The position numbers and the translations under genes were made by a program. Positions 8,805 to 17,414 of a DNA stretch of 64,000 nt are shown here, piece after piece. The DNA lies in the NCBI GenBank assembly GCA_964418595.1, contig CAYQMF010000018.1, positions 6,034 through 70,033 on the forward strand. The letters are read 5' to 3'. The notes beneath the pieces are model-generated. The model had not been told where the DNA came from and made no database searches. It was given only the letters and a program-made list of their open reading frames with translations. The stretch is from CAYQMF01 sp964418595. Lineage in GTDB: Bacteria > Planctomycetota > UBA1135 > UBA2386. Positions within the stretch are counted from its first letter, which is position 1. Every line of letters starts with the position of its first letter.

Positions 8805-10379
8805 TCAGAGCTTCGCGAGGTTGCCCTTGGCGTCCTGCAGGGCCTGCTTCACGAGGGCGAGGTCCGGGCCCTTCAGCTTCCCGGCCTGGATCTGGCGCTC
8901 GGCGAGCTGCACGGCGCGCTCGTACATCGCCTTGGCGCGCGCCACGTTCTCCGGCGACGCCAGGTGGTAGTGGAGGATCACCGCCGCGTCGTTGAGGAGC
9001 TGCGGCGACTCGGGTTCCTTGGCGAGCGCCGCCTCGTACGCCGCGAGGCTCGCGTCGAAGCGACCCAGCTCCCGGCAGGCGAAGGCGTAGTTGTTCCAGC
9101 TCTCCGCGGTGTCCTGCGCGAGCGCGAGCACGTGGTTGAGCGCGCAGCTGTCCGCCAGCCGTCCGGCCTTGAAGGCGCGCGCGGCGAGGAAGGTCATGAT
9201 CGGCAGCACCTGCTCCCGGTCGCTTGCCGCGCGCAACGTGTCGGCGAACCCGCCGGGGATCTGCGTGGCGAAGGCTGCCGCCTCGCGCTCCGCGCCCGCG
9301 TGGTCGCCGAGCCAGTACGACGACAGCCACACGTAGTAGAAGCTGTTGGTGTACTCGGGGTTGGCCTGCACGACGGCCAGGAACGACGTGCGTGCGTCCT
9401 TGAAGCGCTTGCCCCGGAATTGCGTGTGGCCGACGTGCCAGAGCAGGAACGCAGCGCGGCGCGGTTCGGCGCCCTTGCTCTTGCCGTACGCGTCCAGCGC
9501 GCGCTTGTAGAGCTTCTCGAGCACGTCGGGCTTGGCGGCGTCGGCGAGCCACTCGTGTTGGATCGGTGTCTGCGGGTCGCGGGCCAGCGCCTTCTCGTAG
9601 CTCTCGAGCGCCAGCGTGAGGTTGCCGTTCCACGCGTGCAGGTCGCCGAGCAGCTTGTGTGGGAAGGCCCGCTCCGGGTCGGCCTTCGAGGCGCCGTCGA
9701 GAGCGGCGATCGCCTGCTTGCGCACCGCCTCCGTCTCGTTGGCGAGGGCCTCGAGGTCCTTGCCCTTGGGCTGCTCGTCGTTCATCCGCTGCTTGAGGCC
9801 GGTGAAGCGGTCGAGCAGGACCTTGGCCATCAGGATGTGGCCGCCGGGGTGCTCGGGGAAGCGCGCGACCGCCTGCTGTGCGGTCGCCAGTGCCGCGTCG
9901 CGATCGCCCAGTGCGTAGCGGGCCTCGGCGAGGATCAGGGTCGGCTCGCGCAGGCTCGGATCCTTGGTCATCGCCGCCTCCGCCAGCCGGGCTGCCTCCT
10001 GGTAGTCGAAGGCCACGAACTGGTCGCGATTGCCCGCCGCGAGGTGTGCCTCCGCCTTGAGCATGTAGGTCTTGGCGAGCAGTGAGGTGATCTGCGGCGT
10101 GTCGTTGCCGGCCGCGCGCACGCCGTCGAGGAAGTCCAGCGCATCGTTGAAGCGCTTCGCCCGACCCAGCGCGTCGGCGGCCGCGACGATCCACTTGTGC
10201 TCGCCCGGCGCGCTGCGCGCGAGTTCGAGATAGAGGTCGCCGGCGGCGCTGGCATCGCCGCGGGCGAGCGCCTGCTCCGCCTGGCGCTCGAGGGTGAGCA
10301 CGCCCGGGGCGTCGGTCTGCGCGGTGAGCCCCGCGGTCAGGCAGAGCAGGAGAACACCCACCGATCGGCGTGCGCTCAC
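8805..10379 (-). CDS. Exported TPR-repeat protein
   Basis: 524 residues from the GTG at 10379, chosen because it overlaps the stop of the upstream gene as GTGA and is followed by a signal peptide (RSVGVLLLCLTAGLTAQ). The rest is tetratricopeptide repeats, with recognisable units such as AWNGNLTLALESYEKALARDP and WNNYAFACRELGRFDASLAAYE. TPR arrays are protein-binding scaffolds; nothing enzymatic is visible. The frame stays open upstream of 10379, but only as a shadow of the preceding gene. Translational coupling implies joint expression with the larger TPR lipoprotein, probably as partners in the same periplasmic complex. Confidence 0.8.
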   Translation of the reverse strand: MSARRSVGVLLLCLTAGLTAQTDAPGVLTLERQAEQALARGDASAAGDLYLELARSAPGEHKWIVAAADALGRAKRFNDALDFLDGVRAAGNDTPQITSLLAKTYMLKAEAHLAAGNRDQFVAFDYQEAARLAEAAMTKDPSLREPTLILAEARYALGDRDAALATAQQAVARFPEHPGGHILMAKVLLDRFTGLKQRMNDEQPKGKDLEALANETEAVRKQAIAALDGASKADPERAFPHKLLGDLHAWNGNLTLALESYEKALARDPQTPIQHEWLADAAKPDVLEKLYKRALDAYGKSKGAEPRRAAFLLWHVGHTQFRGKRFKDARTSFLAVVQANPEYTNSFYYVWLSSYWLGDHAGAEREAAAFATQIPGGFADTLRAASDREQVLPIMTFLAARAFKAGRLADSCALNHVLALAQDTAESWNNYAFACRELGRFDASLAAYEAALAKEPESPQLLNDAAVILHYHLASPENVARAKAMYERAVQLAERQIQAGKLKGPDLALVKQALQDAKGNLAKL

Positions 10380-13300
10380 TTCCCGCCTCCGAGTCGCTGC
10401 AGGCGTCGCGTCGCCTGGCGCTGCGTCCGCGGGTAGTAGGCCAGCGACTCCTCGTAGAACGGGCGCGCCTTGGCCGGGTCCTTGCCGTGCACGTCCCAGT
10501 AGTAGCCGAGGTTCTCGATGCAATCGCCGACCGCCTCTTCGAGGTCGCGTCGCGCCTGCGCGTCGCTCGGCGGGGCCTCCTCGAGCTGCTTTCTGCCGGC
10601 GTCGCGCGCGGCCTCGAGCGTGCGTACCGCGCCATCGAGATCGCGGTGCAGGTGGTAGAGGAGCATCAACGCGCAGTCGTTGCGCAGGCGTACGTTGTCG
10701 GGCTCGAGGCCGGCGGCGCGCACGTACGACGCGTAGCTCGCTTCGTACATCTCCCTGGCGTTGGCCGCCTCGCCGGCGCGCTCGAGTTCGACACCGTGGT
10801 CGCGTGCGGCGAGCCCGTGGTTGTTGGCGAAGTCGACGTCGCCCGGCACCGCGTTGGTGGCGGCGCGCATCAGCGCCTCGAGCTTCGCCTGGTCGCGCGA
10901 GTACTTGCCGCCGAGGACGAGGATCGCGCGCTTGGCGCTGTTGCCGCCACCGAGATCTGTCGTCGCACAGTCCGGACGCGTCGTGATCGACTGCAGGAGC
11001 GTCGCCTCCGCTTCCGCCAGCCGGTCCGCGCTGAGCAGGACCACGCCCTTGCTGCCGAGCGACAGTGCGATCCACTGGTCGCACGAGTCGCTGAAGGCCT
11101 CGTTCGCCGCTTTGGCGGCGGTGAACGACGCGACGGCGGCATCGAGGCTCGTGGCAGCCGCGGCCTTGTCGTCGACCCATTGCTCCTGCGCCTGGTTGAA
11201 GCGCGCGCGACCGCGATACCAGACTCGCGTGGCCTCCGTGCTCGCCTGCAGCGCGTCGGCGACCTTGCCGCTCTGGCTGAGCTGCGCGCCCAGCGCGATC
11301 GCCTGCTCCAGCGCGTCGGTCGACAGCGGCTCGCCGACGGCAGCCTGGACGGCGATCTCGAGGGCCTGCGCGGGCGCGCCCGCCCACTGCTCGAGGCCGA
11401 GCCATGCCTTGAGGCCCGGGGCGTCGAGTTTGCCGGCCTGCGACGCCACCCGGAACGACTCGCGCGCGGTACGCAGGGACGCCTCGTCGTCGTTGCCTGC
11501 CTGCTTGGCCTCCACGTAGGTACGCGTGGCACTCTGCGCTCGTAGCGCGTGCACCTCGCTCACGTCGACGCCGTCGTCCTGACCGCGCGACCGGAGGTGG
11601 CTGAGCAGGCTGTCGGCCTCGTCGCGGGCCGGGGCGAAGTCGCCGCGTGCGAACAGCGCCTTGGTCAGCCAGAAGCGCGTGCTGCTGTCCTCGCCGTCCA
11701 GCTCGCGGGACTTGCGGAGGTGTTGCAGCGCGTCGGCGAACAGGCCGTCGACCTGGCCGGCGTTGCCGCCGTTGTTCTTCGCGTGTTCTGCATAGAGCAG
11801 CGAGTAGCGGCCGAACGCCGCGTGGTAGGGGGCGTACTCCGCGAACTCGCCGGCGACCTTGTCCAGGGTCAGCAGTGCGGCATCGAGATCGCCGGCATCG
11901 GCCTGCGCCTTCGCGGCGTCCGCGGTCTGCGCGAACGCCTCGCGACGCGCGCGCTCCGCGGGCGTGAGCGCGGTGCCCTGGCTGCCGGGCAGGCCGACGG
12001 TCTCGGCGCCCTTGTTGCGCAGGAGCTGTGCCGCCGTGCGGCGCTGGTAGGGGTAGTAGAGGATGGCCTTCTCGAGCGTGTCCTTGTACTCGTCGAACGC
12101 CTTGCCCTGCTGGCGCGCCAGCACGCCGAGGTTCTGCCACGCATCACCCACCGCTTCTTCGAGGAAGTTGCGCGCGCCCTGTGTCGCGTCGGCCGGCAGG
12201 CGCGCGAGCTGTTCGTCGCCCAGCTCGATGGCGCGCTCGAAGTGCTTCTTCGCGATGTCGAGGTCGCGGTGCAGGTGGTAGATGAGCATCAGACCGCAGT
12301 CGTTGACGATGCGCGGATCCTCCGGCACCAGCTCCACCGCATTCTGGTAGTGGCGGTAGCTCCGCTCCCACAACGCCATCGCCGCCTTCTCGTCCGTGCG
12401 CGCGACCTGCACACCGAGGTCGCGCGCGGCGAGCCCGGCGTTGTTGTAGAACTGGCCGATCGCGTCGGGGTGGCGCGCGATCACCTCTTCGAAGAACGCG
12501 AGCGCCTTCTCGAGGCTGTCGCTGTCGCTGCCTTCCGCGATCGCGGTGCCGAGCTGGAACAACCCGCCGGCGTAGGTTCCCCCGAAGGAGTCGACGATGC
12601 TTGCGCCGTCGGCATCGGGCGTCAGCACGCGTGAGTCCGTGGCGAACGCCGCGTAGTAGCCAGCCTTGGCGGCGTCGCGCTGGCCCCGGTCGAGCGCCAT
12701 GCGCGCGAGCGACAGGTCGATCATCGCCTGCCAGTGCGTAGCCGTCCGCGCGTGCGCGGGACGCAGGCTCAGGTAGCGCCCGAAGTACTCGCGGGCCTCC
12801 CGGTAGCTCTTCGTGGCGTCGTCGAACTGGCCGCGGCCGCGCAGACCGTCGGCGACGGCGAACTGCGCTCGCCCCGTGTAGAAGAGCATCGTCGGCGACT
12901 CGCCGAGATCGCGCAGCATGCGCTTGTAGGCGGCAACGCACTCGGCGCGCCGGTCGGAGCCGAGCATCACGTCCTGGAAGGTCACGTGCACCTCCGGCTC
13001 GCTCGGGTCGGCGGCGATGCCGCGCTCGAGTTCCGCGAGCGCGGACTCGTGCTGGTTGAGCCACTGGTACACACGCGCCGTGCGCACCGCGGCCTTGCCG
13101 GGCAGACCGGCGCGCGCTGCGTTGGCGCGCGCCATCACGATCTGCGCCAGCTCGAACGCGAGCTTGCCGGGCGGCTCCTCGCGGTCGAGTTCGGGGCGCC
13201 GCGCGTCGACGAACATCTGCATCTCGTTGTCGGCGGCGGCGAGGATCGCCTCGGCGACCTTGCCGCGATCGGCACCCGCGTCGGCGCGCAACTTCGCCGC

Positions 13301-13687
13301 GGTCATCGCTGCGTCACGGCCCTTCTCGAACTCGCGCACCTTGAGGTAGGTGTCGGCGAGGCGCAGGTGCGCCTCGGCGTCGGTCGGGGCGGCGGCGCAC
13401 GCGGCCTCGAGATTGTGCACCGCATCGAGCAGGTAGGCCTGCACGTTGCGCCCGCCGGCGTTGGCGAGGGAGAGGTTGGCGTCCGCGGCAACCAGGCGCG
13501 CGTCCTTGTTCTTCGGGTCCTTGGCGAGGACGCCGTCGGTGATGGTGAGGGCGTCCGCGTAGCTGCCCGCGGCAACGAGGCGGCGGGCCTGGTCGAGCAG
13601 GCCGGCGGTGGCGGGGTCGCGCGGGGCCGGGCTGCCGGCGCAACCGAGGGCCAGGGCGAGCGGAACGAGCGGGAGCAGGCGCATCAT
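10376..13687 (-). CDS. Large TPR-repeat lipoprotein
   Basis: 1,103 residues from the ATG at 13687, where a second ATG follows directly and AGGA lies ~10 nt upstream. It begins with a lipoprotein signal (LPLVPLALALGCAGSP, Cys at the lipobox). The mature protein is many tetratricopeptide-like units; two halves resemble each other, with similar segments near residues 430-560 and 940-1090 (NNAGLAARDLGV versus NNHGLAARDHGV, and LMLIYHLHRDLD versus LMLLYHLHRDLD). This points to an internal duplication of a ~500-residue unit. Likely a membrane-anchored scaffold. It is first of a two-gene coupled unit and divergent from the Mla operon across 150 nt. Confidence 0.8.
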   Translation of the reverse strand: MMRLLPLVPLALALGCAGSPAPRDPATAGLLDQARRLVAAGSYADALTITDGVLAKDPKNKDARLVAADANLSLANAGGRNVQAYLLDAVHNLEAACAAAPTDAEAHLRLADTYLKVREFEKGRDAAMTAAKLRADAGADRGKVAEAILAAADNEMQMFVDARRPELDREEPPGKLAFELAQIVMARANAARAGLPGKAAVRTARVYQWLNQHESALAELERGIAADPSEPEVHVTFQDVMLGSDRRAECVAAYKRMLRDLGESPTMLFYTGRAQFAVADGLRGRGQFDDATKSYREAREYFGRYLSLRPAHARTATHWQAMIDLSLARMALDRGQRDAAKAGYYAAFATDSRVLTPDADGASIVDSFGGTYAGGLFQLGTAIAEGSDSDSLEKALAFFEEVIARHPDAIGQFYNNAGLAARDLGVQVARTDEKAAMALWERSYRHYQNAVELVPEDPRIVNDCGLMLIYHLHRDLDIAKKHFERAIELGDEQLARLPADATQGARNFLEEAVGDAWQNLGVLARQQGKAFDEYKDTLEKAILYYPYQRRTAAQLLRNKGAETVGLPGSQGTALTPAERARREAFAQTADAAKAQADAGDLDAALLTLDKVAGEFAEYAPYHAAFGRYSLLYAEHAKNNGGNAGQVDGLFADALQHLRKSRELDGEDSSTRFWLTKALFARGDFAPARDEADSLLSHLRSRGQDDGVDVSEVHALRAQSATRTYVEAKQAGNDDEASLRTARESFRVASQAGKLDAPGLKAWLGLEQWAGAPAQALEIAVQAAVGEPLSTDALEQAIALGAQLSQSGKVADALQASTEATRVWYRGRARFNQAQEQWVDDKAAAATSLDAAVASFTAAKAANEAFSDSCDQWIALSLGSKGVVLLSADRLAEAEATLLQSITTRPDCATTDLGGGNSAKRAILVLGGKYSRDQAKLEALMRAATNAVPGDVDFANNHGLAARDHGVELERAGEAANAREMYEASYASYVRAAGLEPDNVRLRNDCALMLLYHLHRDLDGAVRTLEAARDAGRKQLEEAPPSDAQARRDLEEAVGDCIENLGYYWDVHGKDPAKARPFYEESLAYYPRTQRQATRRLQRLGGGK

Positions 13688-13837
13688 GCGGGTGGATCCT
13701 GGCGCGGCGGGCGCGCGGAACAGGCGGGACCAGAGGGGGCGGAGCATTGTCCGGACGCTGGTTCGCCCAGCAAGAGTCGGGCCGGGCAAGACTCGGTCGC
13801 GGCGTCCTCAAGCTCGCCCCCCGGGTGGTCCCGATAC

Positions 13838-14947
13838 ATGGACGAGGCGAGGCAACCGTTGGAGCAGGCGACCGTCATTCGGGTGGGCGAAACGTTGGAC
13901 GGCGGTGCCGCCGGCGACGTCCTCCGCGACCTCGCCGGCCGGGGCTCGACCGACTCGCGGCTGGTCTTCGACCTCACGCACGTGCGGACGTTCGACTCGG
14001 CGGGGATCGCCGGCGTGCTCGAAGGCCTGCGCCGGGCCAAGGCGCGCGGCGTTGAGGTGCGGCTGAAGGGCGCGTCGGAGGCGATGGTCAAGTTCCTGTC
14101 GCTGGTCTCCGTGCAGCGCCTCGTCGCCGACGGCGCCGAGAAGCCGGCGCGCGCCGATTGGATCAGCGCACTCGGCGCCCGCGCCGTGCCGTTGGCGCGG
14201 ACCGCGCGCGAGGTGTTCGCACTCGGCGGCGCGGTCCTCGCCTCGGTGCTGAATGCCCCCTGGCGACGGCGCGCGGTCCGGCTGGATCGGACCGCGGTCG
14301 AGGTCGACGCGGTGGTCCTGGGGTCGCTGCCGATCGTCACCCTCATCGGGTTCCTGCTCGGCCTGATCCTCGCGATGCAGGCCTACGTGCAGCTCCGCGT
14401 GTGGGGGGCGGAGATCTACATGGCCGACATGGTCGGCGTCTCGGTGGTGACCGAGATCGGGCCGCTGATGACCGCGATCGTGCTCGCCGCACGGAGCGGC
14501 AGCAGCAACGCCGCGCAGCTCGGCGCGATGGTGGTGAGCGAGGAGGTCGACGCTCTGCGGCAGATGGGGGTCGACCCGCTGCGCTTCCTGGTGGTGCCGA
14601 AGGTGATCGCGCTGGCGCTCGGCGCGCTCGGCCTCTGCCTGCTCTTCGCGATCGTGGCGATGGCTGGGGGTGCCCTGTTCGGCGTCGCGATGGCCGGGAT
14701 CGAACTCGACGCCTACCGGGAGCAGACCCGGCAGGCCCTCGCGGTCGGCGAGCTGTTCGTGGCGATGGGCAAGACCGCGACCTTCGGCCTGCTGATCGGC
14801 ATCGTGAGCTGCGCGCTCGGCCTCCGCGTCACGGGCGGCAGCGTCGGCGTGGCCCGCGCGACGACCAACGCGGTCGTGGGCAGCATCTTCCTGATCATCG
14901 TGGTGGACGCCGCGTTCGTCACCCTGCAGCGGCTGGTGCTCGCATGA
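13838..14947 (+). CDS. mlaE: Mla-type ABC transporter permease with N-terminal STAS domain
   Basis: 369 residues. Residues ~1-100 form a STAS (anti-sigma antagonist-like) domain (VIRVGETLDG, FDLTHVRTFDSAGIAGVLEGL), the role played by separate MlaB in E. coli. The rest is a MlaE permease with about five membrane segments and the family signature GPLMTAIVLAARSGSSNAAQLG. In the Mla pathway this complex moves phospholipids between inner and outer membranes. The ATG at 13838 is the first start beyond the divergent gene. It is coupled to the ATPase by ATGA. STAS-permease fusions are known, so the fusion itself is not novel. Confidence 0.9.
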   Translation: MDEARQPLEQATVIRVGETLDGGAAGDVLRDLAGRGSTDSRLVFDLTHVRTFDSAGIAGVLEGLRRAKARGVEVRLKGASEAMVKFLSLVSVQRLVADGAEKPARADWISALGARAVPLARTAREVFALGGAVLASVLNAPWRRRAVRLDRTAVEVDAVVLGSLPIVTLIGFLLGLILAMQAYVQLRVWGAEIYMADMVGVSVVTEIGPLMTAIVLAARSGSSNAAQLGAMVVSEEVDALRQMGVDPLRFLVVPKVIALALGALGLCLLFAIVAMAGGALFGVAMAGIELDAYREQTRQALAVGELFVAMGKTATFGLLIGIVSCALGLRVTGGSVGVARATTNAVVGSIFLIIVVDAAFVTLQRLVLA

Positions 14948-15783
14948 GGGTCGTCACGCCGCCGTCCGCCGCTGCCCTGGCGTCGCCGCCGCGCGCGTCG
15001 CGCGACGAGCAGGTGCGCGCGATCGGCGTCTCCTCGACGCGCGGCGAGCGCGCCGTGTTGCACGGCATCGATCTCTCGATCCGCGCCGGCGAGGTGTTCG
15101 TGATCCTCGGGCCCTCCGGCTGCGGCAAGACCACGTTGCTCCGCCACCTCAGCGGGCTCGAGCCACCGACCAGCGGCAGCGTGTTCGTCGACGGGCGCGA
15201 TCTCTACGACCTTGGCACCGCCGGGCTCGATTCGGCGCGGCACGACATCGGCCTCTCGTTCCAGAGCGGCGCCCTGCTCGGGAGCCTGAGCGTGATCGAG
15301 AACGTGGCGTTGCCGCTGCGCGAGCGCACGCGGCTCCGCGACGACGTGATCTTGGCGACGGCACGGTTGAAGCTCGAGATGGTCGGCCTGCTCGGCGCCG
15401 CCGAGCTGTTGCCGGCGGATCTCTCCGGCGGCATGCGCAAGCGCGCGGCGATCGCGCGTGCGATCGCGCTGGACCCGCGCGTCGTGTTCTTCGACGAACC
15501 GTCGGCCGGCCTCGACCCGGTGACCGCCGCGGAGATCGACAACGTCATCCTCAAGCTCAACCAGGTGTTCGGGATCACGATGGTGGTCGTGACCCACGAT
15601 CTGGCGTCGGCCTGGGGCATCGCCGATCGCGTGGTGATGCTGCTCGACGGCCGCGTGGCGGCGCTCGGGCCGAAGGAGCAGGTCTGGGCCGACCAGAACC
15701 CGCGCATCCGCGCCTTCGTCGAACGGCGGATGCGCGACGAGCGGGCGGGCACGGCCGACTTCTCGGGGCTGGTGACGCTGTGA
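14944..15783 (+). CDS. mlaF: Mla-type ABC transporter ATP-binding protein
   Basis: 279 residues. Walker A GPSGCGKTT (residues 56-64), Q-loop FQSGALLGSLSV, ABC signature LSGGMRKRAAIARA, Walker B VVFFDEPSAGLDP and the switch His VVTHD are all present, in the order of MlaF/Ttg2A ATPases. It powers the permease encoded just upstream; start and stop overlap as ATGA. The first ~25 residues are a short extension not needed for the fold. The next gene overlaps by GTGA. Complete and apparently functional. Confidence 0.93.
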   Translation: MRVVTPPSAAALASPPRASRDEQVRAIGVSSTRGERAVLHGIDLSIRAGEVFVILGPSGCGKTTLLRHLSGLEPPTSGSVFVDGRDLYDLGTAGLDSARHDIGLSFQSGALLGSLSVIENVALPLRERTRLRDDVILATARLKLEMVGLLGAAELLPADLSGGMRKRAAIARAIALDPRVVFFDEPSAGLDPVTAAEIDNVILKLNQVFGITMVVVTHDLASAWGIADRVVMLLDGRVAALGPKEQVWADQNPRIRAFVERRMRDERAGTADFSGLVTL

Positions 15784-16742
15784 AGCGCACCACCCTGCAC
15801 TACCGCGTGGGCCTCGTGCTGGTCGCGCTGTCGCTTGCGTTCGCGGGCCTCGTGACCTTCATCCTCGGCGGCGGCGGCGGTCGGGCCGCCGTGCACTACC
15901 TCATCGCCTTCGACGAGAACGTGAAGGGGATGGTGGTCGGGTCGAAGGTCAACTTCCAGGGCGTGCCGGCCGGCGTCGTGTCGGACATCCGGTTCCGCGA
16001 CGGTCAGGCGCTCGTGCAGATCACGGTCGCTGCCGACCGAGGGTTCGTGCAGGACGTGACGCAGGCACGGCTCGATCGGCTGCTGGTGACCGGCCAGGTC
16101 TCGGTGGAACTCGAGGGCTTCGAGCGTGGCCGTGGCCGGCTGCCGGCAGGTTCGTTCATCACGCCCCGCCCGAGTCCCATCGGCGAGCTGTCGCGGTCCA
16201 TCCCGGAAGTGGTGGGCGAGGTGCCCGCCGTGCTACGCGGGATCGGCGCGCTGGCGGCGTCGTTGCAGGCCACGCTCGATGCGCCGACGCGGGCGCACGC
16301 GCAGGCGGTCCTCGCCAACCTCGACCGCATCACGGCGCGGCTCGTGCCCGTGGTGGACGCGGGCGCCGAACCCCTGGGTCGGGCCATGGCCGCGGCCCCG
16401 GTCCTCGTCGACCGGATGGCGGCCACGCTCGATGAGTTCGCGCGGACCGCCGCCGAGGTCCGGGCACTCGCGGCGGGCGACGATACGCGCGCCGCGGTGC
16501 GCGACCTCGCCGGCGTGGCCGCGCGCCTCGACGAACTCGCGGGTAGCGCCGAGGCGCTGATCGCGGACCTGCGCAGCCTCGTCGGCGGGACGCGCGGGTC
16601 GTGGGCGGAGGCACTGGCCGGCGTGCGCGACGCGATGCGCGACTTGCGCGGCCTCGCGCACCTCCTGCAGCTCGCGCCATCGAGCCTCCTGTACGGACGT
16701 GACATCGCGCACCCGGCGGCGCCGCCGAGGATGGACAAGTGA
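15780..16742 (+). CDS. mlaD: MCE-domain lipid transport protein (MlaD-like)
   Basis: 320 residues from a GTG overlapping the ATPase stop. One N-terminal membrane anchor (residues ~10-32, ends in GGGGG) is followed by a single MCE domain (residues ~37-115) with KGMVVGSKVNFQGVPAG, the hallmark pattern, and LVTGQVSVELEGF. The C-terminal ~200 residues are helical with repeated Ala/Asp/Leu, typical of the long helical tails that bridge toward the outer membrane, ending with SSLLYGR. It should present lipid to or from the permease complex in the periplasm. Confidence 0.92.
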   Translation: MKRTTLHYRVGLVLVALSLAFAGLVTFILGGGGGRAAVHYLIAFDENVKGMVVGSKVNFQGVPAGVVSDIRFRDGQALVQITVAADRGFVQDVTQARLDRLLVTGQVSVELEGFERGRGRLPAGSFITPRPSPIGELSRSIPEVVGEVPAVLRGIGALAASLQATLDAPTRAHAQAVLANLDRITARLVPVVDAGAEPLGRAMAAAPVLVDRMAATLDEFARTAAEVRALAAGDDTRAAVRDLAGVAARLDELAGSAEALIADLRSLVGGTRGSWAEALAGVRDAMRDLRGLAHLLQLAPSSLLYGRDIAHPAAPPRMDK

Positions 16743-17332
16743 CGAAGATTCCCGCCTCGCTGCTCCTCATGATCCTCGGCGGGTGCGGGGCGGTCGTCGT
16801 GCCGCCGGAGCGCAGCTACCGCCTGCCCGCACCCGACGCCGTGGCCCTCGCCGCGACGCGCGACCCACGCGTGCTGCGCGTCGACACGCTGCGCCTCGCG
16901 CCGCATCTCTCGCCCGACCATCTCATGGTCGCCGACGGGCCGGTCCTGCTGCGTCCCTACCCGCTCGAGCGGTGGGCGGGTCCCCTGGACGGGATGGTCT
17001 CCGAGCTGGTGGTCGCGTGCCTGCGCCGCGCCGCGGCCTTCGCCGACGTGAAGACGAACGCCGACGCGGGCAGCGAAGACCTGCAGCTCTCCGGCACGCT
17101 CGTCGACTTCCACCACGATCGGAGTCGCGGCGAGGTCGTGGCGCGGGTTCTCGTGCGCCTGCGCGATGCGCGCGACGGGCGGCTGATCCTCGACGACGAG
17201 TTCGCGGTGCGGGCCGCCGCGCCGGAGGCCGAGCCGGCCGGCGTCGTGCAGGCCCTGGGCGCCGCGGCGGTCGCGCTGGCCTCGGACCTCGCGCAGGCCT
17301 GCACGAAGGCGGCGGCCGCGCCGCCGCGCTGA
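16739..17332 (+). CDS. ABC-type transport auxiliary lipoprotein (PqiC-like)
   Basis: 197 residues, GTG start overlapping the MCE gene by GTGA. Lipoprotein signal with lipobox LGGC (Cys ~16). The pattern YRLPAPD, later RVDTLRLAPHL, then LLRPYPLERWAGPLDGMV, fits the ABC-type transport auxiliary lipoprotein family that accompanies Pqi, Let and MCE systems at the outer membrane. It completes a four-gene coupled cassette: permease, ATPase, MCE protein and lipoprotein. The partner role is inferred from family and context. Confidence 0.8.
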   Translation: MTKIPASLLLMILGGCGAVVVPPERSYRLPAPDAVALAATRDPRVLRVDTLRLAPHLSPDHLMVADGPVLLRPYPLERWAGPLDGMVSELVVACLRRAAAFADVKTNADAGSEDLQLSGTLVDFHHDRSRGEVVARVLVRLRDARDGRLILDDEFAVRAAAPEAEPAGVVQALGAAAVALASDLAQACTKAAAAPPR

Positions 17333-17414
17333 ATCGCAGGTTGGCGCCGGGGCGTATCGGAAGGAATAATCGCGACCCGGGCCCCGTCCGTGGCCCCGCT
17401 CCGCGCCGCTGCCC

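Noticed and set aside
8805..12140. A single 1,111-residue TPR protein instead of two genes
   Set aside because: The part upstream of 10379 is a shadow of the larger TPR gene; a signal peptide follows the GTG at 10379 and overlaps the previous stop.
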